From IMG/VR virus record IMGVR_UViG_3300018890_000002, positions 1 through 64,000 of that record: a stretch of DNA of 64,000 bases, one strand, 5' to 3'. Both the position numbers and the translations under genes were made by a program. A model generated the notes under the pieces. It saw nothing but the letters and a program-made list of their open reading frames with translations. It was not told where the DNA came from and searched no databases. Below are positions 9,262 to 18,094 of the stretch, piece after piece; within the stretch, counting starts at the first letter, position 1; each line of letters opens with the position of its first letter. The DNA comes from a virus.

Positions 9262-9771
9262 ATGACATTAAATATTGAGAGTTACCGTAAAAAATTAAAT
9301 TCTATAGTAGATGAGATATATCACAATCACGAGACAGGACAAAATTATAATAAGTTAGAAAATTTAGCTTTAGGTGATTTTTATGATTTAACTTTTGAGT
9401 TATTGACTCTTTTAGAAAAAAGAAATAGTACCAATACTGATTCTACTAAAAGTAATGTTTCTCGTAGAGCTTATAAAGAATTAGTTAGTAATGGGAAGAA
9501 GATACGAGTAGGTTATGTACTACCTTTTTCTCAAATATTAGAATTTAATAATCCTAGAGATATAGCTAATTATAGTTCTTTTACTAAAAATCTCAATGTC
9601 TATTATCCTGAATTTTATGTAGAAGATTTTAGTGATAATGGATGTGTCTTTAATTTATTTAAGCCAAGTAATGACATTATAGAAATAGTAGATAAGACTA
9701 AACATAGCTATTGTGTTACTGGTTTTTTAATTGAGGATGGTAGAGCTATCTATTACGATCAGTATTTATAA
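9262..9771 (+). CDS. Y-Y-D-Q-Y module protein
   Basis: 169 residues; starts 3 bases after the previous stop. The C-terminus (VTGFLIEDGRAIYYDQYL) is the same module that ends several proteins of the tandem family at 39.5-41.2 kb, so this is a distant copy. The N-terminal half is helical and unrelated to those. A bidirectional terminator follows at 9843. Function unknown. Confidence 0.7.
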   Translation: MTLNIESYRKKLNSIVDEIYHNHETGQNYNKLENLALGDFYDLTFELLTLLEKRNSTNTDSTKSNVSRRAYKELVSNGKKIRVGYVLPFSQILEFNNPRDIANYSSFTKNLNVYYPEFYVEDFSDNGCVFNLFKPSNDIIEIVDKTKHSYCVTGFLIEDGRAIYYDQYL

Positions 9772-9842
9772 TTTATAGAGAATAAAAAAGTCCAAGTAGT
9801 AAGGAGACTACCTGAACGATTATAGGGAACAAATTTTATATA

Positions 9843-9878
9843 AGAGAGGTAGATTTAATTATTTACTTCTCTTTTTTT
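9843..9878. terminator. Bidirectional intrinsic terminator
   Basis: AGAGAGGTA (9843-9851) pairs with TACTTCTCT (9864-9872), 9 bp with one G-U, followed by a T run 9873-9878. It lies between the convergent genes 9262-9771 and 9889-10650. A smaller GTAGT/ACTAC hairpin lies upstream near 9797. Confidence 0.7.
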
Positions 9879-9888
9879 ATATTAAGAC

Positions 9889-10650
9889 TTAGCAGCTAAC
9901 TTTATCCGAACTTTTAATCAAAGTAAACGGTTGACATCCACCAGAGTTATAAAGCTTCAACTGTAAATCAAAAGACTCAGCAGAGAAATCAATAGAGCCA
10001 CCAGCAGCACTAGGTTTAGCATTAGGAGCATGGAAGAACCAAACGTAACCTTCACTATCAATAATTGTTGCTACTACTTCATGTCTACCAATTAGTTCAC
10101 TTCCAATTCCAAGTCCAGTGACAGTATAAGGAATGAGCATTGATACGGTTTCTTTAGCAGCTACTAGAGCAGAACTAAAAGTAACTTGTCCACCAGCACC
10201 AATAGTAAAATCAGTACCTTCAGTTAGAGCTTGAGATAATCCATCAGCTCTTTTTATTGACGCAATTGCATCTGATCCATTAATCACTGCATGACCGAGA
10301 GAAGGAGCTTGAACAGCGGGGAAAGTACCACCATTAGCCAAGTCAAAGAAAGTAGGGAGATAAAGTTCTTTAGTAGTAGTTTCAAAATAATTACCCAATC
10401 TAAATTGTAGTAACTCAGGTTGAACAACACCGTAAGAGATATTAAGTACCGGATTTTCTGCATCAATGAAAGAAGCTACTTCTACTCGTCTACCTAATTT
10501 ATTGCGACCCATAAGAACACGTTCATTCTTACCAGGTTCTACTACCATATTCATCGGAGTAGGCAAATGATAAACCAAATTATCGCTCACTCTCCTCATT
10601 TTTAATTCACCAACACCAATAAAGGTTGATTGATATTTTTCAATTGTCAT
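9889..10650 (-). CDS. Major tail tube protein candidate
   Basis: 253 residues, beta-rich, low charge, with internal Ig-like or decoration-like strands (TDFTIGAGGQVTFSSALVAA). The assignment is positional: it lies between the tail completion genes and, after the plus-strand islet, the G/GT chaperones and tape measure, where the tube gene sits in most long-tailed phages. The sequence itself is not diagnostic. The segment ASIKRADGLSQALTEGTDFTI resembles domains found at the C-terminus of tube proteins. Confidence 0.55.
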   Translation of the reverse strand: MTIEKYQSTFIGVGELKMRRVSDNLVYHLPTPMNMVVEPGKNERVLMGRNKLGRRVEVASFIDAENPVLNISYGVVQPELLQFRLGNYFETTTKELYLPTFFDLANGGTFPAVQAPSLGHAVINGSDAIASIKRADGLSQALTEGTDFTIGAGGQVTFSSALVAAKETVSMLIPYTVTGLGIGSELIGRHEVVATIIDSEGYVWFFHAPNAKPSAAGGSIDFSAESFDLQLKLYNSGGCQPFTLIKSSDKVSC

Positions 10651-10691
10651 AGTATTAATTTATTTTTTTTATTTTATAGAAGGATTATGTC

Positions 10692-11057
10692 TTATGCGTT
10701 CTTTCTTACATCACCAATAGCAGTGAGGAAAGAATCTAGGTCAATTTGTTGAGTGCTTACTCTAGTTACGGTACTTACATTAGTTGCATCTGAGTCAGCG
10801 GGAGAATCAGGAGCAGTAGGAGGGAAAGTAAGTTCAGTAAAATCTAATCGCATTGAAGTTCCTGCTAATACAGGATTAATCTTAATACGTTTAAGGACTT
10901 TAGTAACTGTTGAAGCATCATCTTTAGTAATAGTATATTTTACATCTACCACATAAAGATTATTTGTAGTATCTTCTACTAGAGTTGCGGTTACAGGAAC
11001 AGCTTCAGTTAAAGTCGTTTGTAACTTTGGTCTATTAAAATTAATTGTTATTGCCAT
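10692..11057 (-). CDS. Small virion or tail protein, unknown
   Basis: 121 residues from ATG 11057 (MAITINFNRPKLQTTL); a longer frame begins upstream but overlaps the preceding gene. Beta-rich with a Pro/Ser/Asp-rich linker (PPTAPDSPADSDA). It sits between the tail terminator candidate and the tail tube candidate. No family recognised; a small tail protein is likely. Confidence 0.6.
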   Translation of the reverse strand: MAITINFNRPKLQTTLTEAVPVTATLVEDTTNNLYVVDVKYTITKDDASTVTKVLKRIKINPVLAGTSMRLDFTELTFPPTAPDSPADSDATNVSTVTRVSTQQIDLDSFLTAIGDVRKNA

Positions 11058-11073
11058 AATTTTATTATTGTTT

Positions 11074-11613
11074 TTAGTCAGTAATATTAATATCTGCTCG
11101 TAGAAAACTGTAAATAGCTTGACCAACTTCATTTATCATTGTTCGATATTGAACTCTAACTCCTGGATCAATTTTTACTTGACAATTAGGACTTAGTAAA
11201 TGTTTGTTAATCTCATAGCTAATCCAGTTTAATAAAGGCATTAATTTATCTTGTTGAGGTAACACTAAAGAGTAAGAGATAGATATCGAGGAATTCCTTA
11301 GTAGTTTTCCCATTTTCCAGCTATCCGATACTCGATAGACTTTGAGTAAAGGGAACTCTTGGTTAGTAATTCCATAAGCATCATAAGTTCTATAGGTTCG
11401 GATAGCTATATCTCCTAATGATTGTCTAATAGCAGGATGAGTCTCTATATAAGAGAAATAATCTTTATTGATATACTCGTATAAATATTTAGCTATATAG
11501 TCAACTGCTTCATCTACTTCTGGAGTAATCTCGATATTTGCAGAAAACTTTTGAGTAGAGCCTAAGTTTTCCTTTACTTGTAATTTTTCTATTACATGAG
11601 GGTTAACTATCAT
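11074..11613 (-). CDS. Tail terminator candidate
   Basis: 179 residues, alpha/beta, starting in an ATGA overlap with the upstream gpG-like gene. A tail completion or terminator protein is expected at this place, between the gpG-like protein and the tube, and the size fits. No motif proves it. Confidence 0.5.
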   Translation of the reverse strand: MIVNPHVIEKLQVKENLGSTQKFSANIEITPEVDEAVDYIAKYLYEYINKDYFSYIETHPAIRQSLGDIAIRTYRTYDAYGITNQEFPLLKVYRVSDSWKMGKLLRNSSISISYSLVLPQQDKLMPLLNWISYEINKHLLSPNCQVKIDPGVRVQYRTMINEVGQAIYSFLRADINITD

Positions 11614-12194
11614 TCTTTTAACTCCTTAATAGGATCTTTAGTTCTAATACGAGTATCACCAGTTAATATGAATTCAGAGATAACGTCTGTAATTTCATTA
11701 TTAAGAGCTTCATGAATAAATAAGAAAGGTCTAGGAGCTAATTTTCCATCTCTCCTAAACATTTCAGATACTCGCTCATCTTGCAGTAGATTTAATGGAA
11801 TAGTAGTTCCTATTGAATCAGGTTGATGGTCTTTTGCATAAGATATTTTAGTACCAAACTCAAATCCTTCTCTAGTAATATTAAAGATTGAATTGTCATT
11901 ACCGGATATTAGTGAGTTAAATAACTTACCAGTATCCTTCAATAAAGGTTTCCCCATTCTATCTGGATGGGTAGCTAACCAGTTAGGTGTCATTGCACTC
12001 CAGAACACATTGCCATGAGCTATCCCTCCTTTATTAGTCAGAGGAGCTGTGAGGAAACGTAACTTAACATCTTCTACTAAGACTTCTTTTAGTCCTAGTT
12101 CTAAAGGAGTTAAATCTTTTTTACGCTTAAGAGCATTTTCAAACTTTTTGCTAAGTCCATCTAATCCACTAAAATCTGCTGAAAGATTTACCAT
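11610..12194 (-). CDS. Phage virion morphogenesis protein, Mu gpG-like
   Basis: 194 residues. The middle carries the pattern of the phage virion morphogenesis / tail completion family (Mu gpG, HK97 gp10-like): LLKDTGKLFNSLI, then FEFGTKISYAKDHQ, then PRPFLFI near residue 160. In that family the protein joins head completion to tail attachment. The stop is TGA in an ATGATAG overlap with the next gene. 3 bases separate it from the upstream repeat protein. Confidence 0.7.
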   Translation of the reverse strand: MVNLSADFSGLDGLSKKFENALKRKKDLTPLELGLKEVLVEDVKLRFLTAPLTNKGGIAHGNVFWSAMTPNWLATHPDRMGKPLLKDTGKLFNSLISGNDNSIFNITREGFEFGTKISYAKDHQPDSIGTTIPLNLLQDERVSEMFRRDGKLAPRPFLFIHEALNNEITDVISEFILTGDTRIRTKDPIKELKE

Positions 12195-12196
12195 TA

Positions 12197-13102
12197 TTAG
12201 AACCTATTTTCGATTAATGTAGTAGTTAAGTTAAAATAACCTGCTTCTACTGGAGGATATCTACCATCAAGAGAATCAATCACTCTAACTTCGTAATAGA
12301 GCTTAATAGGTCGTTGTTGACTAATTAAATAGAAGTCAGATTCTTTAAGTTGAATTTGTGCTTTATATTCTTTCAGTCTAGTTTCTGGAATATCTTTCAC
12401 TTGGATAAACTTAATACCTTGACCGTTGATAGTAGTGTTATATATTACTGCACCATCATCAGGATCGGACATATTACGTTTAACAATGAATTCAATATTA
12501 GTTCCTTCTCTAGTTAGTCGATCTCCATAAATTAAAATATTGATAGCATGAACTGAATTTCTAGCTAATGAGTATCCATTAAGAGAAACGTCAACTCCTT
12601 TAATAATTACGTAAGTCTGACCAGTAGGAGCTTCAGTTAAAATATCTCGTTCTAACTTACTAATATTAAATGTAGAACTATCTACTTCCAGAGTAGATTG
12701 TAATGCTCTATCTACTTTAAGAAACATTTGAATCTTACTAAGACCAGAAGTTATAGTAGCTTGAGCATATCTAAAAGCTGATAAAAAAATATTAGTCTTA
12801 GGCTCTGGAATATTAATGCTAGATCCTACAGCATTATCTTTTTGAAGACCTACTGTAATTGAACTCTTATCAGTATAGATAGTAGTTATATAGGCAACAA
12901 GTTTAGTAAGTATTGCTTCAATTTTGCTATTATCAGTAAAGATATTAGCTGTTATAGCTCTATCATACTTAACATCACTGATATTCATTAGACTGCTATC
13001 TGTTTCCATAGTGGCTACAGATGCTCTGTCATAATTCATATCTGATATTTCTATATTAGAGTTATCAGTATAAATAGTTGCTTGTAATGCGTAGTCAGTC
13101 AT
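12197..13102 (-). CDS. Virion protein with tandem N-terminal beta repeats
   Basis: 301 residues. About the first 140 consist of imperfect repeats of about 20-25 residues with the pattern A-T-I/M-x-T-D-x-S-x-I/M-x-I, followed in several copies by Y-D-R-A (IYTDNSNIEIS, METDSSLMNIS, IFTDNSKIEA, IYTDKSSITV, LEVDSSTFNIS). The C-terminal about 130 residues look like a separate beta-sandwich domain. No signal peptide or membrane segment. The setting between fibre-like and tail completion genes suggests a fibre, spike or decoration role. Confidence 0.6.
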   Translation of the reverse strand: MTDYALQATIYTDNSNIEISDMNYDRASVATMETDSSLMNISDVKYDRAITANIFTDNSKIEAILTKLVAYITTIYTDKSSITVGLQKDNAVGSSINIPEPKTNIFLSAFRYAQATITSGLSKIQMFLKVDRALQSTLEVDSSTFNISKLERDILTEAPTGQTYVIIKGVDVSLNGYSLARNSVHAINILIYGDRLTREGTNIEFIVKRNMSDPDDGAVIYNTTINGQGIKFIQVKDIPETRLKEYKAQIQLKESDFYLISQQRPIKLYYEVRVIDSLDGRYPPVEAGYFNLTTTLIENRF

Positions 13103-13113
13103 TTTATTACCTC

Positions 13114-13944
13114 TTATTCAGTAATAGTGATTGCACCAACCGGAATTCTAGCAATATCTAGTGAGTTAATAATCTTAGTGTTATTCGGGCCAAAACTTCC
13201 ACAATAAAGCATATTACCAGCTCCAGTAGCAGTCTTGTGTAATGCAAAAGATTTAATAGATTCCCAAGCAGCATTATCCGCCGCAGGAAACACAATTTCC
13301 ATTAAGTTACGAGCTTGTCTACCAGTAATTTGCCAGTTAGCTGCATTACAAGGAATAGGAACTCGAATATAACCAGGAGAATTAGAAGCTACTAATTCAC
13401 CGATATCCCCAGTTTTAGTAGGAGCCATTGTACCTAGAGCTAAAAATACTTCAGCAGGAGTCTCAAAAGTCTCGTTTCTGAGTAACTTCAATTGAGAATG
13501 GGCAAGGAAGTCGGACTTAGTATAAGTAGATTGAGTTTCTTTAAGAATCACTTTACCAGGAGGGAAATACAAAGCATCCCCAATCTCAATACTCATCCCT
13601 TGATCAATATGACCAAAGTAGATAGGTACAGTATCGCTAGTTTCATCAAATAACCCAATAGCTACAATAGTTGGATATTGAGTTAGAGCATTATTAAATC
13701 GAATAGGTTGTTGATTGAAGCAAGTACGATTAACTGGTTCAGAGAAGAATGATACTCCAGTAGGATAAGGCACTTTAGCATAACCAGTCGAACCCGCAGG
13801 CTCAGTAAAATTACCACCTTCCGCAGTAGGGAGAGTAGTAGATAAACCAATATAAAGGTTGTTATTTAAAGGAGATATAACTAATTCCCCAGTAAGAAAC
13901 TTGAGGAGATTAGCTGCTTGTAATGGACTTTTATTATCTGCCAT
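13114..13944 (-). CDS. Tail fibre-like protein with duplicated domain
   Basis: 276 residues made of two related halves (about 25-135 and 160-276). Each has L-Y/F-I/L-x-L-G/S-T, then G-Y-A/I-x-V-P, then an aromatic or hydrophobic strand (TIVAIGLFDETSDTVPIYFG and SIKSFALHKTATGAGNMLYC), and ends with a G-D/V-x-I-x-x strand. This pattern is common in phage tail-fibre and minor virion proteins of the gp80-like type. The duplication is internal and diverged. Probably surface exposed on the virion. Confidence 0.6.
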   Translation of the reverse strand: MADNKSPLQAANLLKFLTGELVISPLNNNLYIGLSTTLPTAEGGNFTEPAGSTGYAKVPYPTGVSFFSEPVNRTCFNQQPIRFNNALTQYPTIVAIGLFDETSDTVPIYFGHIDQGMSIEIGDALYFPPGKVILKETQSTYTKSDFLAHSQLKLLRNETFETPAEVFLALGTMAPTKTGDIGELVASNSPGYIRVPIPCNAANWQITGRQARNLMEIVFPAADNAAWESIKSFALHKTATGAGNMLYCGSFGPNNTKIINSLDIARIPVGAITITE

Positions 13945-14030
13945 ATTAATTATTGATATTATTTTTTTTTCAATTTCGACTTTATCTTTATACTAAATTA
14001 TCTGAAAGTAAGTCATTAGTATTATTCGGT

Positions 14031-14198
14031 TCATGAATTATTAGTATCTTCTAACTCTTCTAAAAATTCTTGTACTTCTTCATTAGTTTTTTCAATGTCT
14101 TCTTCACTAGAATCACTATTTACATTTGATCCTACTGAATCAAACCAAGCATCAAACTCATCAAGAATCCCACTATCTCTATCTCCACTAAATGTCAT
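14031..14198 (-). CDS. Small acidic protein
   Basis: 55 residues from ATG 14198, which overlaps the stop of the upstream gene (TAATG). Very acidic (SSEEDIEKTNEEVQEFLEEL). It ends with TGA at 14031-14033; another in-frame stop follows 2 codons later. The acidic composition next to strongly basic, Gly-rich neighbours suggests a chaperone or charge-neutralising partner, which is inference. Confidence 0.55.
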   Translation of the reverse strand: MTFSGDRDSGILDEFDAWFDSVGSNVNSDSSEEDIEKTNEEVQEFLEELEDTNNS

Positions 14199-15388
14199 TA
14201 TTTTTCACCTTTTAATTTTCTAATAAAAGATTTGACATTAGACCATTTACCTGATTTATTTTTCCTCATAAATCCTTTAACTTTACCATCATCGGAAGTT
14301 AGGTTATTATAAGCAACTTTACTTAATTTACCTGTTACTAATCCTCCGGCTCCTAGTATTGCAGCTCCAGCTAACATTCTTTTCGGATTAGCTTTAATTA
14401 GTTTTGTTATTCCTTTTAATTTACTTCCTCCTCCTTCTCGTTTTAATGCTTCCAGAGTAGTTTTAGCTCTATTGCCACTAACTTTAATCTTATTACTAGC
14501 TTTCATAGCGTAAACATCATCTGGATCTGGGACAAAATTTTTATTAAAATAATCGTCACTACCACCGATATAAAGTGACCTTCCAGAACCAGTTAATCCT
14601 TTACTAATAGCTTCAGGCTTTCTTTGTTCTATTATTTTATCTGTGATATTTCTTTTTTCATCAATGCCACTATTGATACTTCTAATACTTTCCTGACTAT
14701 CTTTAATTTGCTTTTTAAGATCTTTTACTGTATAACGCTTTTCTGGATTTAATGTGTTTCTAGCAGGAATTACTATTTCTTTAGCTCCTGTTTTACTAAG
14801 CTCTTTTAGTCGATTGGATGCTAATTCTACGTCTTGTTTAGAAAGTAATAGTCTTTTTTGTGTTTCAGGAGATTTTCTCCATTCTTTAACTGCATTTTCT
14901 ATAGCTTTTTTATCCATTGGCATTTCAGATTGACCACGATAAAATGCTCTTTGTAATTTTCTATAAACGTTTTCTCCTACAATATTTTGATAAGCTTTCT
15001 TTAATTTTCCTGCGTTATTATTACTAGGGTCATAGTTAATATGTTTACCAGTAATAAATACATTATTCTTAGCTCTATTTAAAAACTGTTTATTCTTTTC
15101 AAAAAAGTCATATTCTTTCATAATGCTATTTTTTGAATTAAGATCGTTACTTACTAAGTCTTTAGTAATTCCTCCTCCCCCTCTATTTGGATCAAGAAAT
15201 CCTCCCCCTTTAATAATTTCTTGAGCAGCTTTTTTAGATGTACTATGAGATTCTAAACGAACACCTAACAGTCTAGGAATACCGGATCTAGCAGTTTGTT
15301 GACCTACAATTCCAGCTCCTCCAAGAAATACTACTCCTTTAACTTTACTTTTTTCTTTTGATTTTTTAAACTCTGCTATAAATCTCAC
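14198..15388 (-). CDS. Putative virion ADP-ribosyltransferase-like protein, copy 1
   Basis: 396 residues; GTG start overlaps the previous stop (GTGA). Residues about 35-75 read RSGIPRLLGVRLESHSTS then A-x-E-I-x-x-G-G-F-L-D-P. The H-S/G-T-S block followed by A-x-x-I-x-x-G-G recalls the start of ART-fold enzymes of the Tpt1/diphtheria-toxin type. Further matches shared with its paralogue are ITGKH near 115 and SLYIGGSDDYFNKNF near 275. A hydrophobic Gly-rich segment (AGAAILGAGGLVTGK) and a basic tail end the protein. The catalytic set cannot be confirmed by eye. Likely a virion component and possibly ejected into the host. Confidence 0.5.
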   Translation of the reverse strand: MRFIAEFKKSKEKSKVKGVVFLGGAGIVGQQTARSGIPRLLGVRLESHSTSKKAAQEIIKGGGFLDPNRGGGGITKDLVSNDLNSKNSIMKEYDFFEKNKQFLNRAKNNVFITGKHINYDPSNNNAGKLKKAYQNIVGENVYRKLQRAFYRGQSEMPMDKKAIENAVKEWRKSPETQKRLLLSKQDVELASNRLKELSKTGAKEIVIPARNTLNPEKRYTVKDLKKQIKDSQESIRSINSGIDEKRNITDKIIEQRKPEAISKGLTGSGRSLYIGGSDDYFNKNFVPDPDDVYAMKASNKIKVSGNRAKTTLEALKREGGGSKLKGITKLIKANPKRMLAGAAILGAGGLVTGKLSKVAYNNLTSDDGKVKGFMRKNKSGKWSNVKSFIRKLKGEK

Positions 15389-15903
15389 TTATTTCTCCAT
15401 CTTTGATATAAAATATTCCAACCAGCAGAACTCACTTGTCTTAGCTCTATTGGATTTCCAGTTAAAAGATAATCTAATTCGTTTTGCCATATAGGATAAT
15501 AAGTAAAACTTTGATTTCCTATATAGTTATTATCAATATCTACTAGAGATATGAAATACTCAAAGTTAAATAGACCTTCTTGATGTTGCTCATATTTATT
15601 AATCCATATAGTATTAGGAACTAATAAAAGATTTTCTAATATAACTTTAGAGGCTAGAGGATAAATCTCAGTAGTAATAGAACCTGCTATATGATCATTA
15701 AAGTCACTACAGATAACTAACTCATATTCTTTAGGATTAAGATACCTTCGTTTTTCTTTTATGCGTTGAGTAGTTACATCAAAATCGTATAAAGGAGAAT
15801 AAATTTGTAAGTGGCAAGTATTATTTCTGATAGAACCTAAGTAATCAGTTTGCCAATTAAATATTTTATCTACTTTTTTTGCGTTATTTTTATATTGTTC
15901 CAT
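15385..15903 (-). CDS. Unknown protein between the ART-like paralogues
   Basis: 172 residues, soluble, aromatic-rich (13 or so Tyr, 7 Trp), beta/alpha. It overlaps copy 2 at 15903 and copy 1 at 15385-15388, so it is tightly coupled to both. Stop TGA lies in a GTGA overlap. No family recognised. The sandwich between two paralogous effector-like genes suggests a partner or chaperone, which is inference only. Confidence 0.6.
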   Translation of the reverse strand: MEQYKNNAKKVDKIFNWQTDYLGSIRNNTCHLQIYSPLYDFDVTTQRIKEKRRYLNPKEYELVICSDFNDHIAGSITTEIYPLASKVILENLLLVPNTIWINKYEQHQEGLFNFEYFISLVDIDNNYIGNQSFTYYPIWQNELDYLLTGNPIELRQVSSAGWNILYQRWRNK

Positions 15904-17003
15904 TAATCTCTCTTTAATTTATCTCTTATGAATGATTTGACATTAGACCATTTACCTGATTTATTTTTTCTACTATATCCTTTGACTTTTACATTAGGAT
16001 TAAAGCTGTCAAAAGAGGTCTTAGCATTCATTGCAGTAATAGTTCCGCCTACTCCAAGAATAGCTGCTCCGGCTAATGCTCTTTTAGGATTAGCTTTTAT
16101 TAATTTAACTGCTCCTTTTAATCTACTTCCTCCTCCTTCTGTTTTTAAAGCGTCTAATGTAGCAGAAGCGCGATTTCCATGTACTTTAATTTTATTTTCA
16201 GAGTACATTGCCCGGACATCATCAAAATCAGGTTTAAAGTTTTTATTAAAATACTCATCAGAACCTCCTAGATAAAGTGACCTTCCTTGAGCAGGATTTA
16301 ACGCTTTATTTATGACTTTACCTCTTTCTTCTCCTAAACGTTTAGCAGTTTTTTGTTGTAAAGTTTGCATATCCAACTGAGCTTGTTGACCCTCTAAACT
16401 TAAATCACTTTCAAAGGGACTTCTAAGTTTAAACTTAAATTTATCACTTATACCTTCTCTTACGTTAGCTTTATTAATTCGATCAGTATCTATCTTTCCT
16501 TGAAGTTCTTTAATTTTTCCTATATCTTCATTTACATAATTCCAATCAATTAGAGATTGCGCTCGATAACCAAGTCTTTGTTCTTTTCTAGCTAAAACTT
16601 GTTGTAAAGCACTTTCTTTTTTAGGGTCAACAACTACATTTAACATTGGATTTAGAGGATTAGGCATTTTTCTACTACCTGCATTCTCATGAATTCCAGT
16701 AATATAAGCTTTACCTTTAGCTTGATTAATATCTGTTACTCCACTAATTCCTTGTATAGATTCTAAAGATCTAATAGCTCCAGTACCACTTTTATTAGGA
16801 TCAATCCATCCACCATTTTTTAGTATCTCTTTAGCAGTTTTATTACTTGTACTATGAGATTCTAATCTAACTCCTAGGAGTCTAGGTATCCCTGAACGAA
16901 TAGTTTGTTGACCTGCATAACCAGTAGCTCCTAAATAAGCGATACCTTTACCTATACTTCTTTTTTTCTCTTCAGCTTTTTTAAATTCTGCTATGAAGTG
17001 CAT
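15903..17003 (-). CDS. Putative virion ADP-ribosyltransferase-like protein, copy 2
   Basis: 366 residues, clear paralogue of 14198-15388 over its whole length. Shared blocks are RSGIPRLLGVRLESHSTS, G-G-W/F-x-D-P-N, the Y-I-T-G-x-H motif, SLYLGGSDEYFNKNF, the hydrophobic AGAAILGVGGTITA and KNKSGKWSNVKSFIR at the C-terminus. The middle (about 130-230) differs most. The N-terminus MHFIAEFKKAEEKKR resembles the short hydrophobic-plus-basic start of several neighbouring glycine-zipper proteins. Confidence 0.5.
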   Translation of the reverse strand: MHFIAEFKKAEEKKRSIGKGIAYLGATGYAGQQTIRSGIPRLLGVRLESHSTSNKTAKEILKNGGWIDPNKSGTGAIRSLESIQGISGVTDINQAKGKAYITGIHENAGSRKMPNPLNPMLNVVVDPKKESALQQVLARKEQRLGYRAQSLIDWNYVNEDIGKIKELQGKIDTDRINKANVREGISDKFKFKLRSPFESDLSLEGQQAQLDMQTLQQKTAKRLGEERGKVINKALNPAQGRSLYLGGSDEYFNKNFKPDFDDVRAMYSENKIKVHGNRASATLDALKTEGGGSRLKGAVKLIKANPKRALAGAAILGVGGTITAMNAKTSFDSFNPNVKVKGYSRKNKSGKWSNVKSFIRDKLKRD

Positions 17004-17311
17004 ATTTTATTCCATTTATCTAATAAGTCATTTTCTAAACATTCAGTATAAATATTATCTCTTTGTTTTAAGTTACAAGTTTTACATGAGTATAATAAAT
17101 TGCTTTCACTTATGACTAAATCAGTATTGTTCTTTTCACTTAAGAGTTTTATAGGGATTATATGAAATAAATGTCCTTCTCCTAGAGATAAAGAAGATTT
17201 ACAAATAGGACATAAGTATAAAGCTTTTCTAATAAGACTTCTAGTAACTTCAAATGCTTCTCTACTTCTTTTCCAAGTATTGAATTTAGAACGATATTTT
17301 TTAAGAATCAT
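16991..17311 (-). CDS. HNH endonuclease-like protein
   Basis: 106 residues. CPIC near residue 34, then H-x-x-H-I-I-P (GEGHLFHIIPIKLL), an N-L-L (ESNLLYSC) and a second C-x-x-C-N (SCKTCNLKQRDN) give the full HNH pattern with two zinc-binding CxxC pairs. Family members are nicking or homing nucleases, or help terminase. Within a structural operon it is most likely a mobile HNH insertion. It overlaps the next gene by 13 bases. Confidence 0.75.
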   Translation of the reverse strand: MILKKYRSKFNTWKRSREAFEVTRSLIRKALYLCPICKSSLSLGEGHLFHIIPIKLLSEKNNTDLVISESNLLYSCKTCNLKQRDNIYTECLENDLLDKWNKICTS

Positions 17312-17601
17312 TATTTCTTTTTCTTTTGAGTTAAAAGTGAATTACCTAATGCTGCTCCCATTAATGTAGTAGCACCTGTTCCTATACCTCCAACAATGAG
17401 TTTTTCACGTAAAGATAATTTACTTCCTAGCGATCCTAATGCTGCACCTCCTATACCTCCTACTAATCCTGAACCAGCACCTATAGCTGCATTAATAAGC
17501 TTCTGTTTTCTTTTTCCCTTATCTTTTCCTCTACCTTTACCGAATCTGTAAGAAACCTTATAGGAAGAATCAATTTGTCCAATGAATGTTATATTTCTCA
17601 T
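17311..17601 (-). CDS. Small glycine-zipper protein
   Basis: 96 residues. N-terminus MRNITFIGQIDSSY, then a basic stretch (GKGRGKDKGKRKQK), then a glycine zipper (AAIGAGSGLVGGIGGAALGS) and a second hydrophobic zipper near the end (GGIGTGATTLMGAALGNSLL), finishing with KKKK. Same layout as the two upstream genes. Glycine zippers pack as membrane or fibril helices. A virion protein inserted in the host envelope during ejection is a reasonable guess. Confidence 0.65.
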   Translation of the reverse strand: MRNITFIGQIDSSYKVSYRFGKGRGKDKGKRKQKLINAAIGAGSGLVGGIGGAALGSLGSKLSLREKLIVGGIGTGATTLMGAALGNSLLTQKKKK

Positions 17602-17602
17602 A

Positions 17603-18094
17603 TTAAGAAATTGGTAATAAATAATTTTTCTTTCTCTTAAGACCTCGAAGTCCTCCTATCCCCCCACCTACCGCAGCTCCTTTATACCCGGCTTTCCAGG
17701 CACTTTTAGCTCCTTGATTGATAGCTCCACCAACTACACTTTTCCACCCACCTTTAAGACCTTTTAAACCACCTCTAATAGCACCAGATACTCCACCTAC
17801 TCCAGCAGATAGAGTTCCTACAGTTTTAGCATCATTAGATACTTTTCCTGCAAATGAAGTAGGAGCGTATCGCTTAGCTCTAGTGAGTAGAGAGTTATAT
17901 CCATTTTTACGAACAAAACTATCAGTAGCACCTCGAAGTCCCCCCATTACTCCACCAGTGATTCCACCAGCATTGTAACCCGCAGCAGCTCCTACTCCAG
18001 CTCCAATAGCAGCACTTTTTAATCGAGAAGGTTTCTTAGGTCTATTGAAGAAGTAAGAGGAATTAGTAGAACCAATAAAAGTTATTTTTTTCAT
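17603..18094 (-). CDS. Glycine-zipper protein
   Basis: 163 residues. N-terminus MKKITFIGSTNSSYFF matches the preceding gene product (M-x-x-I-T-F-I-G-x-x-x-S-S-Y). Basic linker, then repeated zipper segments (AAIGAGVGAAAGYNAGG; AGVGGVSGAIRGGLKGL). The segment AGKVSNDAKTVGTLSAG recurs, diverged, twice in the 414-residue neighbour. ATG 18094 overlaps that neighbour's stop region. Confidence 0.65.
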   Translation of the reverse strand: MKKITFIGSTNSSYFFNRPKKPSRLKSAAIGAGVGAAAGYNAGGITGGVMGGLRGATDSFVRKNGYNSLLTRAKRYAPTSFAGKVSNDAKTVGTLSAGVGGVSGAIRGGLKGLKGGWKSVVGGAINQGAKSAWKAGYKGAAVGGGIGGLRGLKRKKNYLLPIS

